Positions 1-11,853 of a DNA stretch of 64,000 nt are shown one piece after another. The stretch is from Orientallactaga sibirica (Eukaryota; Chordata; Mammalia; Rodentia; Dipodidae), in the NCBI GenBank assembly GCA_036365145.1, contig JAEOAD010000012.1:42538501-42602500 (forward strand), in the 5' to 3' direction. Numbering within the stretch: position 1 is the first letter of the stretch; each line of letters begins with the position of its first letter. Both the position numbers and the translations under genes were made by a program. The notes below the pieces were generated by a model. That model saw only the letters and a list, made by a program, of their open reading frames with translations. It searched no databases and had not been told where the DNA came from.

Positions 1-494
1 ATCAGTAGTCCTTCCTTTGCACAGAGACTACAATTAAAGGGACCGATTGGAGAAAGCAGAATCCCTCTCAACTTCATAGTCCACCAGCTATGATTTTTAT
101 TCATGAGAGAGTCTATTTCCGTTTCAACCATTCAACACAAAAGCCTGATTAGAAGGGTGTTCCATATACTTCAGTGCTGAGAACGTTTCTTCAAAATTGA
201 CAGAGGTTGTCTAGATCAATCAGAATATCTTTGACCTTGGAAACCATAAGACATGAGTACAGCTATAAAAATCCTTGTTAAGAGCCTAATATAGTTGGGT
301 AACTTAATTAGGAAATATGCTATAGTTACACCTCTTTGGAACATTTTTTAAATGGGATTCTAAATCTCTATGCATGTCCTTTTTGTATTAATGCAATTCT
401 ACACATGGAAATGGTTAATTGAATTGAGAAAGAAATGTGTTTACTGGTAATTGCTTAACCTTTGAATTGTAATTACAATTTTATATTCTTATAG
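1..494. other. Trhde intron, left edge
   Basis: AT-rich intronic sequence before the first exon. No exon of the upstream M1 catalytic domain (HEXXH or the coding just before the DYLTIHKYG segment) is visible here, and I see no recognisable repeat. It ends in a T-rich acceptor (ttatattcttatag) used by the exon starting at 495. Confidence 0.7.
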
Positions 495-560
495 GATTAT
501 TTAACCATTCATAAGTACGGAAATGCAGCCAGAAATGATCTCTGGAATACATTATCTGAG
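495..560 (+). CDS. Trhde: Trhde internal exon a (end of M1 catalytic domain)
   Basis: This 66-nt exon encodes 22 residues, beginning DYLTIHKYGNAARNDLW and ending TLSE. That block is typical of the end of the catalytic domain in M1 zinc aminopeptidases, and the exact wording matches TRHDE as I know it. TRHDE is a type II membrane ectoenzyme that removes pyroglutamate from TRH outside the cell. The acceptor is tatag|GAT and the donor GAG|gtacag; both boundaries fall between codons (phase 0). It joins in frame to the exon at 1180. By rough count from the C terminus it corresponds to about residue 555 of a ~1025-residue protein. The exon is too short for ORF scanning and rests on homology plus splice signals. 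Confidence 0.93.
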
Positions 561-1179
561 GTACAGTATAGGAAGCTGAAATACCAAACTATCTTCTTGT
601 GCATTTGAATTTCATTTATAAGACCTTTTATCAACACTGACAATTTGTCTTAACATCTTATATTCTCCCCTTCCTATTGCTCTCCTGTTTTTTTTTAATA
701 TAAAATAAAGATGATTAGGTTCAAAATTATTTAAACTGCAAATGTTGGCAAAAAGATACCTTGCTAACTTTCAAGCATGGCTGTAGCTTTTAAAGATAAT
801 TTTACTATGGTATTGGAGATTCATGCTAAACAAAGAAATATTAAAGTTTTAAGGAGTTTGATTTTTTACTATATAATTATAGACCTATTGGGAATAATAA
901 ATAATAGTCCAAGTATTTGCTTTAATAATAAATTATATTTTAGATTCTGCTATATAAAAATTTTATGTAGGTTTAATAAGACTTCCTTCATACAATTATG
1001 AAGCTTTACAATGTAAGAAGATTAAGGAAAGATTAACTGCTAGTATGTGATCTTAGCTTCACTGATTTTAAATATTTCATATTGGAGTAAATTGTAATGA
1101 TAAAAATGAGAATTACTGGATGTTAGTTATGTTTACAATACATGTCTAAAATCTCATTTATACTATTTTGGTTATAAAG
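561..1179. other. Trhde intron between exons a and b
   Basis: A 619-bp GT-AG intron, strongly AT-rich, with no repeat I can name. The 3' splice site has a weak pyrimidine tract (tactattttggttataaag), so it is a less than ideal acceptor. An open frame at 777-1001 is chance. Confidence 0.75.
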
Positions 1180-1367
1180 GCTTTAAAAAGGAGTGGAAAA
1201 TATGTAAACATACAAGAAGTAATGGACCAGTGGACACTCCAGATGGGCTATCCTGTTATCACCATCTTGGGGAACACCACAACTGAAAATAGAATCATAA
1301 TCACCCAACAACATTTCATTTATGACATTAGTGCGAAAAGTAAAGCACTTCAACTTCGAAACAACAG
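1180..1367 (+). CDS. Trhde: Trhde internal exon b (catalytic domain end to beta-sandwich)
   Basis: This 188-nt exon encodes 62 full codons plus two bases. It starts ALKRSGKYVNIQEVMDQW and continues into the conserved M1 block TLQMGYPVITI, which marks the junction between the catalytic domain and the small beta-sandwich domain. It then reads through NTTTENRIIITQQHF. The acceptor is ataaag|GCT and the donor is AACAACAG|gtacag, leaving phase 2; the split serine codon (AG+T) is completed by the exon at 7901. It carries an N-glycosylation sequon NTT and creates a second, NNS, across the splice junction, which fits an extracellular enzyme. An open frame over the same bases starts at an upstream in-frame ATG at 1168 inside the intron; that ATG is not a real start. 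Confidence 0.96.
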
Positions 1368-1879
1368 GTACAGCATTCTTGTTTACTTTGAAATGCTTTT
1401 CTTTTATATTTCACATTGAAATTTTAATATTTAGTATTGATAAGATTCTGATAGATCATAAATAAAATATAGTTTCTATTTATTTCCATATGTGATTTCA
1501 GTTGGATTCAATGTGACAACAACTACTCAGGCAATAAAACTTTAGCATGGTAACTTAAGCAAAACAAGATTTGAGTTTTCACTTCCCTTTCAAATATTTC
1601 TTGAATTGAACTCAAGAAAGTTAAAACATGTTGCTGTGACCTACATGGAATTGAACAAAGTAAGATTTGAACAAAAAAATGAGAAGAGAAAATAAAAATC
1701 ATAAAAAATATTTAAAGTAAACTAAATTCAACATGTACTCATGTTTAACTCAAAGGAACATAACATAGATACATAAAATAATCTACATTTCAGTTGTGGC
1801 ACTTAGTATATGTACTTTTTCCTCTTAATTTTATTGTTTGAAACCATGACCCAAATATAGATAACAGAGAATATATTTT
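1368..1879. other. Trhde intron, no recognisable element
   Basis: The start of a ~6.5-kb intron (1368-7900). AT-rich, with no open frame or repeat I can support. Confidence 0.6.
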
Positions 1880-1995
1880 TTGTTGCAGACCAGTTCTCAC
1901 TCTGTAGTCTAGGCTAACCTGAAATTCACTGTATAGCCAAGCCTGGCCTTGAATTCATGGCTATCATCCTGCCTCAGACACCATGCCTGATTAGA
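1880..1995 (-). mobile_element. degenerate B1 SINE
   Basis: Antisense B1 remnant: cagttctcactctgtagtct, then ...aggctaacctgaaattcac and ...ggccttgaattcatggc, matching the reverse of the 7SL-derived B1 core but diverged and lacking a clear A-tail and target duplication. Confidence 0.75.
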
Positions 1996-3059
1996 ATCTT
2001 GACATTATTTTAACTGTTTGTAACTCTTGTGTGATTACTCATAACTTCACATAAAAGATCTTTTTCTTTTCTACTCCATGTTTTCAGTTTGTATGTCATT
2101 TTAAAGGCTTACATTTCTGATAAGACCTGGGTATGTGGGGTGGTAAGCATGATGTTAAAATTAGTAATGAAATTTTCTGTTTGGATTGGGTTAGTCATGC
2201 TTTCTCCCATTGCTTTGGAAAACTATAAGTCTGCTTTATTCAACCAGGATTTAACCAGGAGAACTGGAACACACACTTTCCAAACTGTGAGGTCTGAAAT
2301 TATTCTCAATCAGTTAGTTTCAAGTATGGAAATACAGAGACAGAAGTGAGCCATTCATTAGTGCTTTCTGATCACTATATATGGAGTCTGATTTAGAAAA
2401 GCACTGTCTTAAGTCTTGTTCTCAGCATAGGTATTAGCCTTTAATGGCATATACTGGGCCAACCAATGGTTTGTACCTATGGAACAGCAAACTGCCCTGC
2501 CACACTGCCATGGCAGGCAGGGCTGACTGGCAGTGCTTCTCTGCCCAGCCTGCTCCCTGTAAGGGCAAGTGTTGCCTGTAATTGCTTATCACTTGTCCCC
2601 AGGCTAAACACACTAAGATACCACCCTTGACCTTGCTAAGGAGTACACAAAAACTGACTGTGGCACGGATAGAGAGATTCAGGCAGGCCTTTGAAAATAC
2701 TAAGCCTGATACCAATATCATCATGCTGAAACACATAAAGGACAAATAGATGACAGGACAAATTTTGAACAAAAATCGTTGTCAACCTATAACACACATC
2801 AAGATGTACTAGCCACGAGTCCTTGTTTGAAAGGAAAAAAAAATTCTTCTAGACTGTAAGCATACATAAATAACATCCAGACAGCTAAGCATCTGTAGGA
2901 ATTACTAACTACATGGATGATTCTGAGCCCTAAGAATTTGACAGATGAAGTATTAAGGGAAAGTAATGTTAGGCATTCCATTCATCTGAAAAAAAAATAG
3001 GTGTCTATTTAAACACAGTACAGGCCAGAGTTAAAAATGTAGTACATAAACTGTTTATA
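1996..3059. other. intron; slightly GC-richer patch at 2434-2780
   Basis: No exon or known repeat is recognised. Bases 2434-2780 are visibly less AT-rich than their surroundings and hold a 112-codon minus-strand frame, but it has no family resemblance, start context or splice structure. It could be an old unrecognised repeat. Confidence 0.4.
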
Positions 3060-3292
3060 ATTTTTTATTTATTTATTTTATTTAAGAGAAAGAGGTAGGG
3101 GGCAGAGGGAGAGAGAAAGAGAAAGAGAGAAAGGGAGAGAATGGGTGCTTCAGAGCCTTCAGCCACTGTAAACAAATCTCAGATGCATATACCATCTTGT
3201 GCATCTGGCTTATGTTGGCCCTGGAGAATTGAACCTGGGTTCTTTGGCTTCCCAGGCAAATGCCTTAACCATTAAGCCATCTCTCCAGTCCT
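3060..3292 (-). mobile_element. tRNA-derived rodent SINE, type A
   Basis: Antisense copy: a T-rich and GA-rich tail (atttatttatttta, then agagagaaag), then the body ending in taaccattaagccatctctc. The reverse complement begins with the tRNA-like head gagagatggcttaatggtta. The body motif ccttgtgcatctggcttatgt style is shared with the other type A copies in the window. Confidence 0.85.
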
Positions 3293-3295
3293 CAA

Positions 3296-4256
3296 ATTGT
3301 TTATTATTGATCATTTCACTCACTGTGATACTATGGTTTTTGCATTGAGCCTTCCTAGCTCTTTATTATACAATGTTCATCATTGCTGTAATACAATCTA
3401 CTACCACCTATTCATGCCAATATTCCAGTAAATTGTGCTTATTTTCTAAGCCAAATTCTTTGTTTCTTGCTAAGTTCTCTGTTTTCATTTTTATAGAAGA
3501 CATTAGGACAACAGTAGAACATGCTAAGTACATTTTAGCATATATAGTAATCACATTTTTCATTATATGATTATAGTAAAGGAAAGATCCTTACAGAATG
3601 AATAATTTAATAAACTTAGCTTATTTATGACATAGTGTAAAATTTGTGCTAAAATATTGATATTCAGAAAGTTGGAAATTTGGGAATTTGGGTGTCAATA
3701 AAATTATAAATTTAGCACACTGCAACATGATGCAATGTGTCATAGAGCACAGAACTTCTCAGAGCTCCATGTACACAGAAGCATATTCCCCTCCTCGATA
3801 ATGTTTTCCTTCTCTTCCTGAGCTGAAGTTTGCCATCTTTAAGACATTTTTCACAGAGTGCACTAATCTGTTAATACTATTTCTATGAAGATTTCTCAAT
3901 ACAGCTGAAACATGTACCTCTGCTGCTCTATGCTAATGTGACCAATAGAAATAAGTGTTGCTTAACTACACACATGTAATCTATTGCTAAAGACAGGTAG
4001 TCCCAGGGATATGAAAGGAGGAAATATCTTGAGGGTATTCTGCGATGCACTTTTATAAGTTTTTAATGCATAAAATGAGTTAATTAAAATTCAAGTTAAA
4101 CTCAAGCTGGTGAAACACAATCTAATTTTTTAAGTTCTTTTTTCTGGTGTTTGAAAAAGCTGAACTCCTGCCATCTTAGCTTTCATTATAGCATACAATC
4201 TAGTGTGCTTCACTCAACTCCATAGAGAACCATCTACCCTTAGAATAAGAGAATGC
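3296..4256. other. intron, no recognisable element
   Basis: AT-rich sequence without a supportable gene or repeat. The open frame at 3373-3570 shows no family resemblance. Confidence 0.55.
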
Positions 4257-4612
4257 AGGGCTGCTGAAAGGGTTCAAGGGATATGGTGCTTGTCACACCA
4301 GGGTGAGTACAGGAGTTCAGACACCCAAAACTCACATAAATATCAGATGGACATGGAGGCCCAGTTCTAATTCTAGTACTTGGAAGGAAGAAATAGGGGC
4401 TCCTTTGGGCAAGTTGTCTTGCTAGCCTATCTGAAGTGGTGAACTCTGAATTCAGTTGTGAGACTCTGCCTCAGTAAATGAAGTGGGGGTCTATTGAGAA
4501 AGGCCCTCATAGTCAAGCTCTGGCCTCTCCATGCACGTGCATACATGTGTACCACATATATGTATACATGTACCCCTCTACCCACACAATATACAAACAG
4601 GACAACAGACAC
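4257..4612 (+). mobile_element. long rodent SINE (B2/B3-superfamily-like)
   Basis: Diverged sense copy: a tRNA-like head (gggctgctgaaagggttcaa), a middle with B1-like wording (gagactctgcctcagtaaat) and a 3' part (ctctggcctctccatgcacg) running into CA/TA-rich sequence. The same layout recurs at 43087-43432 and, reversed, at 30520-31079. Family name not certain. Confidence 0.6.
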
Positions 4613-4618
4613 AATTTT

Positions 4619-4840
4619 TAAAATTATTTATTTATTTATTTGCAAGCAGAGAAAAAAAAGAGAGAGAAAAGAGAAGCAGACACAGAGAGAATGGGCATGC
4701 CAGGGCCTCTAGCCACTGCAAATGAACTCCAGATGCATGAGCCCCTTGTGCATCTGGCTTATGTGGGTCCTGGAGAATTGAACCAAGATCCTTTTTCTTC
4801 ACAGGCAAACACTTTAACCACTAAGCCATTTCTCCAGTCT
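4619..4840 (-). mobile_element. tRNA-derived rodent SINE, type A, with target duplication
   Basis: Antisense type A copy with a TTTA tail, a GA-rich stretch and head ctaagccatttctccagtc. GACAACAG occurs both just before the tail (about 4600) and just after the head (4841), a plausible target-site duplication. Confidence 0.85.
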
Positions 4841-5308
4841 GACAACAGAATTTTTATCACTTTGATTTTGATTTTAAAGTAAAATTCATGAAATTCTTTT
4901 GAAGTCATGAAAAATAATAGCAATAAGGAAACAATTCAGAAGTGAACAGGAAGTTCAGATATGCTTGATAATTTATAACTTTAGTCTTTGTCACAATCTA
5001 TAGATTCTGAGGGTGTAACACTCCCATACACTATACACATGGAATGGAATGTAAAAATATTCTTAGTGCAAATATGGAAGTCTATTTTAAGAATTTTACA
5101 AAATGCTTCAAATTTTCATGCTAAACTGTTGTAATAGGTTTTCTAATATAACATATTTGTTTGTTTATTTGGTTGGTTTTTGATGTTAAGAGCTGTGCTA
5201 CATGTTCTCCAAATGTATTATTAACTATAAACAAGTAGGTATTTATATGAACACTTCTATCTTCTATTTTTAAACACTTTACAAAAATCGCAATATTAAA
5301 AACAATTT
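4841..5308. other. intron, no recognisable element
   Basis: AT-rich sequence between two SINE insertions; nothing supportable seen. Confidence 0.55.
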
Positions 5309-5596
5309 GGGGCTGAAGAGATGGCTTAGCGGTTAAGGCGCCTGCCTCCTAAGCCTAAGAATGCCTGTTCCAATCTCCAGCGGTTCCAATCTCCAGGTCC
5401 CACATTTAGCCAGATGCAGTGACGCAAGGGCGCAATGCCGCACTTGACCACAAAGGGGTGCACATCTGGATTTCGTTCACAGCAGCTGAGAGGTTGCTGG
5501 CATGCCCATCTCTATCTGTCTTCCTCTCCCTCTCTCTCTGTCTCTCTCTGTCTCTTTCTCCAAAACTAAGTAAAATAATAAAAAAAATTAAAAAAA
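5309..5596 (+). mobile_element. tRNA-derived rodent SINE, type B, with internal duplication
   Basis: Sense copy beginning ggggctgaagagatggctta (tRNA A-box-like), with the body gacgcaagggcgcaatgccg typical of type B, then a CT-rich region and an A-rich tail. The B-box-like segment gttccaatctccag occurs twice in tandem (about 5368-5397). AAAACAATTT flanks both ends as a target duplication. Confidence 0.92.
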
Positions 5597-6503
5597 AACA
5601 ATTTTATCATAATCAGTAGTTATTAAGAAGAATAGCATCCAAGTAAATATGTAATCCTTTGTTAATATTAAGGGCAAACAGTATTTCACACGGTTTTTGA
5701 ATCACAGTACAAATACATCCCATATTGTTCACTGGAAATTTGTAAATATTATTAATTCCTTGCTGTCTAAGGAAAACTTATTTTACTTCAGATTTTAGTT
5801 GACACAATTAAATGTGGAAGATATGTCTGAAGAGATCAACCTGATAAGATTCACCATTGTTTTACTTACAGATTTGTTTGCACTACTCTTTTTAATTGTT
5901 TTTTTGGTACCAATTTTACTTTAATTCTCTTTAATCATATTCCAAACTTTATGAAGTGTTAACTGTTTCCATGCTTTTCTAAATGAACCTGTAATTTAGC
6001 CAGACAACCAGATTCAGATCGGAGACATGGTTATCTAACTATCCCTCATTTTTATAGAAAAGCTATTAAAGAAATTTTTAAAAAATGTGTTCTTTCTTAA
6101 GGTAAATAATCCATTATTTAATAATAGTGACATATTCTCATCCCTATGTAAGAAGCTTGGTAGGATGTGCTAAAAAGCTTATATGAGTGGCATTTCACTA
6201 ACAAATGCCTAAAAAAATAAATGAAGGTTTGACTTGCTTAAATTGTTTCCTGATTGATATGTGGACGGCTACCACAATGAAACACAGTGATACTGTTTCC
6301 ATATAGACAGTATCCCAAAATGTTGCTTTCATTAAATAAGACAGTTTGAAAATTTGGAGTCTCAAACATATTAAATTTTGCATACTAAGAATGTGTGTTG
6401 TTATATAAAAAAAAGGTTTTCTTCCAGTCCCCTTGTGGATTCTAGTATCACTAAATTCTGTTTATGAATGAAAATATGAAATGGTAAAATAATCAATTTT
6501 TAA
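5597..6503. other. intron, no recognisable element
   Basis: AT-rich intron. Weak minus-strand open frame at 6198-6383 has no family resemblance. Nothing else seen. Confidence 0.55.
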
Positions 6504-6750
6504 TTTTTTTTATTTATTTTGAGAGAGAGAAAAAGAGGTAGACGTGTGTGCATACGTGCACATGCGCACACACACACACACATACACACACAGAAGGAGA
6601 ATTGTGTCAGGGCTTGTAGCCACTGCAAATGAACTCCAGATACATGTACCACCTTGTGCATCTGACTTTGCATGGGTATCTGGGACTTGAACTTAGGTCC
6701 TTTGATTTGCAGGCAAGTGTCTTAACCACTGAGACATCTCTCCAAACCTA
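6504..6750 (-). mobile_element. tRNA-derived rodent SINE, type A, with (CA)n in its tail
   Basis: Antisense type A copy. The GA-rich tail contains a CA microsatellite (about 6567-6592). The head reads ccactgagacatctctccaa. Confidence 0.83.
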
Positions 6751-7164
6751 AAATAATTTTATGTGAGTCAGTGGAGACACCATACTTTCTCAACCCCAAA
6801 GAAACATTCCCTGCACTAGGACTGTTCCCCTAAATTTGTAGTCCACCACTCTCTCTCACAATTATTAAAAGTACACAGAATTTCTTTTCTTATGTCTAAA
6901 AGAAATTTCTCTACAATGTTATTGTTGGATACCCTTGTTGCTATTGGTCCAATGAGAGATCAGAATAATATAGATATATTTCAAGCAAGGCAACAAAGTA
7001 TAGTCACTGGACTTATTGTAAAAGCATCCCACATATGTCTGCCTACTTACATTTTTGAGATTAAATTGAAATTACCTCATGTAAAAGTCTAGACTTCAGT
7101 TTTTATCTGATAAAGTGGTAAAAGACAGAAAATATTTCTTTCTCTTTTTGTTTGTTTGTGTTTG

Positions 7165-7300
7165 CTTTTTCTAGGTAGGGTCTCGCTTTAGCACAGGCTG
7201 ACCTGGAATTAACTATGCAGTCTCAGGGTGGCCTCGAACTCACAGCAATCCTCCAACCTCTGCCTCCCTTATAGCTGACCCTCCATGTTGGTGCGTCCTT
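7165..7300 (-). mobile_element. B1 SINE
   Basis: Antisense B1: ctaggtagggtctcgcttta, then acctggaattaactatgcag and tggcctcgaactcacagcaa. The 3' side is truncated or diverged after 'gctgaccctccatgttggtg'. Confidence 0.85.
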
Positions 7301-7900
7301 TGACACATGAACTTGGAAACACCATTTCAGAAAGCAGAGTATGAAGGGTGTCTCACATTGTTCTTTGTGTGGATCTGGATTGTAGGAAAACCTGATGAGC
7401 TCTGCTTTGCCTTTTTTCTTTTCAGGGTAATATTCGTTGTGCCATATTTATCTTTCCATAAAACATGTTAATAGTGTCCCTAAGAATTGTTGAGCAATAT
7501 ATAAGGACAATGTTGAAATGCAAATGTGGGAAACTACTGCAATACGTATTAATCTAACAGAAAAAAAAAAAGTAGAAAGGAGTAACTTTTAGACTTTAAT
7601 CAATGTGTAATGTGACTCAGATTAATAGATTTTGCTTTTATTTCTAAATGACAAATCTACTTTTATAAGTTACATTGTTTTCCTGGTAGTCTTCTTTCTC
7701 ACTGAAATTAAAACTTTGGAGGCCAAATCTTCATTGAAACATTAAATTCTTCCTGACTCATTCTTTTTTGTTTACTTGTTTGTTTATTGTAATTTCCGAT
7801 GGCAGCAATAAAAACCCAACAGAAGGTGCATAGGTAATGTTGTGAGTTTTTGTTTTGATGTAGCTATTTTTATTCTTAAATCTTCCCTTTTATTTTGCAG
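7301..7900. other. intron upstream of exon c
   Basis: AT-rich. It ends in a strong polypyrimidine tract and acceptor (cttcccttttattttgcag) for the exon at 7901. No other feature seen. Confidence 0.6.
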
Positions 7901-7989
7901 TTACCTGTGGCAGATTCCATTAACTATTGTGGTTGGAAACAGAAGCCATGTGTCTTCAGAAGCAATTATTTGGGTGTCTAACAAATCAG
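7901..7989 (+). CDS. Trhde: Trhde internal exon c (beta-sandwich domain)
   Basis: This 89-nt exon finishes the serine split from the previous exon and reads YLWQIPLTIVVGNRSHVSSE, then AIIWVSNKS. The W-x-IPL block is conserved in the M1 beta-sandwich domain, and the wording is that of TRHDE. It adds two N-glycosylation sequons, NRS and NKS. The acceptor is ttgcag|TTA and the donor TCAG|gtaaaa, phase 1, so the next glutamate codon is split (G+AA) and completed at 14118. The frame stays open into the intron on both sides, which makes a longer chance open frame (7842-8042). Confidence 0.96.
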
Positions 7990-9062
7990 GTAAAAAAATA
8001 TATTCCCCCCAAGGATCTATCTGGTTTCGGGTAATTATTTAACAACTCAACCTCTGGCTCTGGCTGTTAAAAAATGTGAATAAAGACAAATTATAAGCAG
8101 AAAGTATAGCAATGATAATCACTTCTACAAAATTAGGTATAATATAGTTTCTAAATAGTTTAATTTCAGGCCTCTTATGGTGCTATTATATTTACTTGTT
8201 TCTTTCATAGAAAAGAGAAAAAAATTAAGTATTTATAATGCTAATCTCCTTCAAGCCATATAATTTTATAATCCCAAATGTAATTAAAATATAATCATAC
8301 CTCCTACTAGAGCAATATGGAAAATACTGAAGCAGAGGCCTGATTTTTTAATCTGTCTCCTCCTCTCTGTTCTTTACCAGACTGTCTCTTTAAGGGAGAA
8401 AAGAGGCAATGTTCTCCAAGGGATTAGGTAATTATAGGGCCAGTTGGAAGGGGCTTACACAGGTCATCAAACCACCTCCTGAGTTGGGGCAAGCCTCAAG
8501 GAACAGAGAGAGATAAGATGCTATTCTCTTTTAAATATCTTCAAATAAGATAGCCCTCTATTTCAATGCACGACCAGAAAGCTATTACTTCAATCAAATC
8601 TATATCCTTCATACTGGAGTGTGAAACAGGGTTATTTTATTTCTGTTTTCCTTTGACTTGGAGGACAAAAAACAATTATTATCTTTTACATAACATTTTA
8701 TTTAGATTTATTTACACAAGAGTGTCCATGTTTTTTCTTACTCCTTTCACACAGTCCATTGATTGATATTGCCTACCTATTTTGTAGGAGTCACTAATCA
8801 TTTTATTTTCAGTTATATTGGGTATAAGTAAATAAATTGTTTTTCCATTGTTACTATACAGACATATTAGGTGATCACAACACATATATATGAATATTAA
8901 AAAAATGTGTTAAAGCTAAGTCTAGTTTGGTTAAAGAAAATATTCACACTTAAGTATTCAGTATTTGTTTACATCCACGTAGATTTTTTCTAAGGTATTA
9001 CATTTTAACCATAATCATGTATGAAAATATATACTTATACACATTGTAAATAAAATATGCGT
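7990..9062. other. intron; unclassified GC-richer patch at 8330-8525
   Basis: Mostly AT-rich. Around 8330-8525 the base composition shifts (for example gactgtctctttaagggaga), which may be an old, unrecognised repeat. No exon supported. Confidence 0.4.
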
Positions 9063-9212
9063 ATAGCAGGGTATTGTGGTGCATGCCTTTAATCCTTTAA
9101 TTCCAGAACTCAGGAAGTTGAGGTAGGAAGATCATTGTGAGTTCAAGTTCGAGGATAGCCTGAGACTACATAGTGAATTCTAGGTCAGCCTGGACTACAA
9201 CAAGACCGTACC
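9063..9212 (+). mobile_element. B1 SINE
   Basis: Sense B1: agcagggtattgtggtgcat, then ...gcctgagactacatagtgaa and ...taggtcagcctggactacaa. Moderately diverged, with a short duplication (aatcctttaat) in the left part. Confidence 0.87.
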
Positions 9213-10944
9213 ATGTTTATTTTAACATTTATTAGTATTTTTCCTTTTAAATAATTATCATCTATTTTGTTCATTCCTTAGAGTTAACAGTTACACCATG
9301 GCTCTGAGATCACACAGCATTATATGTCTTCACACCTCTCTTTTCTACTCATGTAGTGGTTTGATCTATACAATTTGATATGAAATGATGAGTGAGGATA
9401 TCAGGTTGTTATTGTCCTGCTCCAAATATGAGAATGAAGTCATCTCCACAAAGGAGGGTTAGGAGCGTGGGACAGGGTAATTGTCAGATACTAAAGTGTT
9501 TCTTTTTGGGAGGTTGAAAATGGAGGAAATTAGAGAAGCATCAGGTTTATCCCAGCATCTCATGTTTAGACAGTGAAAAAGTTGGAGTCTGTGTCATTTT
9601 TGTACCATATGCCTCTCAGGTCTATATCCTCTAGATTCATTTATTACCATTATTAATTATATGCCTTTATCCCATAGAGAATAGAGTTGCAGCTTTCCTC
9701 AACTCCTAGTCACTGATGAATCTGTATAAAGATTGTTACTTTATATCTTCTCATCATTATTCAGTAAAAAGAACAGTATCCTCATTAAAACAAAATGTTT
9801 ATGTAAAACATTGCATATATTTATCTGTAAGGCCATTATACATAATTCTGGTGATGCTATTTACATTGATGTGGCTACATATGTGCACTCCCCCCACCCC
9901 CACAAAGTTGTATAATGTGTTACCTGTGCAGTATCCTTTCCCATTAAGTAAAAGCAGGATCTTCTGTTTGATAAACATTTTGCCAAAGGCGATATGTTGA
10001 GGCTTGCAAATGATGTCTATATTAAGTAAGTGCATCTGGAAAAGTTTATAAAAACAAAAATGTGGAAGGAAGTTTTCAAGAAGAACTTAAAAAAATCACC
10101 TTCATGGGTTTCCTTTGCAGTCCTATTTAAAATGTGTTCAATGTTGTCTTGAAGTCTTTCATTCTGATAACTAATAAAAAACACCAGAGAGTTTAAAGGA
10201 AAAAAAAAGCTTTGTATATTTTTATATATCATCTTCTTTTGTTCAAACTATAGTGAACATTGAAAAACAATGAAACTGTTTTCCATGAGAATATATTCTG
10301 TTCAATTCCTATCAATCTAAATAAAAAGAAACTCCAAATTATATTAACCAGATTATAGTTTTATAACTTTGTTACCAGCAGTAATGAAGATTTCATCTCA
10401 TACTATCAAGGCATAGTTACTGATGGATATTTGTAAATGTAATCTGCTATTCATATTTAAGATATTTCAGGTGAATAATTAATTTCAAAGTAAAGAATAT
10501 ATTGCTGTATCATAAAAGTAGTTTTAAAACCAATTTTCAAACTTTTAAAAGCAGATTAATGTGTTTGCTTTTTTCATTTGTAATTTGAAAATTCCAAGAA
10601 TCAAGACATTTATAATTGTAACAGTTTGCATGCTGAATGACTGTTCAAGTAATGGCGAGTTGAGGAAGTAAATTTAATCAGTAACGAAAATATCAACATG
10701 AGAGAAAATCTGATGCTAAAAACTAGCAAAAAAAAATTCAAAATATAGTGTCATGTGTATTTTCCCAGTGCAGACATGTTTGAGATTCACAACCCTATAA
10801 AATGATATTATCTTGCATCCACATTTTACAAATAAGAAAATTAAGGCTAGAGAAATACTTTTCCCCAGGAGTCAGTGGAGTCCTGAGGAGCTTTTTTATT
10901 CTTTCCTCTTCACCCCTCCTCCAAATGTATAGAACATGTATATG

Positions 10945-10946
<2 letters not shown>
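9213..10946. other. intron, no recognisable element
   Basis: About 1.7 kb of AT-rich sequence with overlapping chance frames on both strands near 9716-10232. None resembles a known protein. Confidence 0.5.

Positions 10947-10987
<41 letters not shown>
10947..10987. repeat. (CA)n microsatellite
   Basis: About 20 uninterrupted CA units. It produces meaningless 'HTHTHT' and 'CVCVCV' frames on the two strands. Confidence 0.98.
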
Positions 10988-10991
<4 letters not shown>

Positions 10992-11610
10992 GAAATCTCA
11001 GTACTTTGAATATTTCTGGGTTTGTCTCTCATCGGTAACCTTGTTATTCTGCTCCACTTTAAAAAAAAAATTCTAGTTGTGCTAAATTCAACAAAAAATG
11101 GATAGAAATGCCAAATCTCACTTCCTTTTTTATCCTTCCCAATGGTATATAGTCACAAAATATCTCCTCTTATGCTTTGATATAGTCTGAGTTTTGAACC
11201 ATTCTGTATATAAATATTATTTTTATTTATCATCGCAACACTCAAAACATAACTTACATACTTTTTACTGTACTCATCAAATACCATATCTACTTCATTA
11301 GGTCATTGGAGATCTCTTTAAAATTCATTACTTTCCATTAGTTAATTTGAAGAACTATGTTGTGATATAATTAACTAGAGCAGAAAAGATATTTAAAAAT
11401 CTATTACAAAGTCTTTCAGGGAATCATTTCTCCAAAGTATCCATTTGTAACAAAGGCATAGAAATACTCCTGAACAGTAGTATTAAACTCCAGGTTTTAT
11501 GTATAAGTTTAATGATGCCTTGCCTAAAAATGTTAGATTTCAGTCTTATTCTAGTCCAGTGGTATAGAAGGTATAGGATTATTTTACTTATGAAATATAT
11601 ATGTGTATCT
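10988..11610. other. intron, no recognisable element
   Basis: AT-rich; nothing supportable. Confidence 0.5.
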
Positions 11611-11853
11611 TAATTTTTTTGAGAGAGACACAGAGAGAGACAGAGGGAGAGGAAGACAGATAGAGATGGGCATGCCAGCAGCCTCTCAGCCACTGCGAAC
11701 GAAATCCAGATGCGTGTGCCCCCTTGTGGACAAGTGCAGCATTGCGCCCTTGCGTCACTTTGCATCTGGCTAAACGTGGGACCTGGAGATTGGAACCGGT
11801 GTTCTTGGGCTGAGAAGGCAGGCACCTTAACTGCTAAGCCATCTCTCCAGCCC
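11611..11853 (-). mobile_element. tRNA-derived rodent SINE, type B
   Basis: Antisense type B copy: GA-rich tail (agagagacacagagagagac), then body gcattgcgcccttgcgtcac and head gctaagccatctctccagcc. Low divergence from the other type B copies; flanked by related TTAATTTT-type sequence. Confidence 0.9.

Noticed and set aside
1168..1419. Exon b frame read as an 83-residue protein starting at ATG 1168
   Set aside because: The ATG is in the intron; the acceptor at 1178-1179 and donor at 1368-1369 define an internal exon.
10795..11038. Cys/Val and His/Thr repeat proteins
   Set aside because: They are translations of a (CA)n microsatellite.
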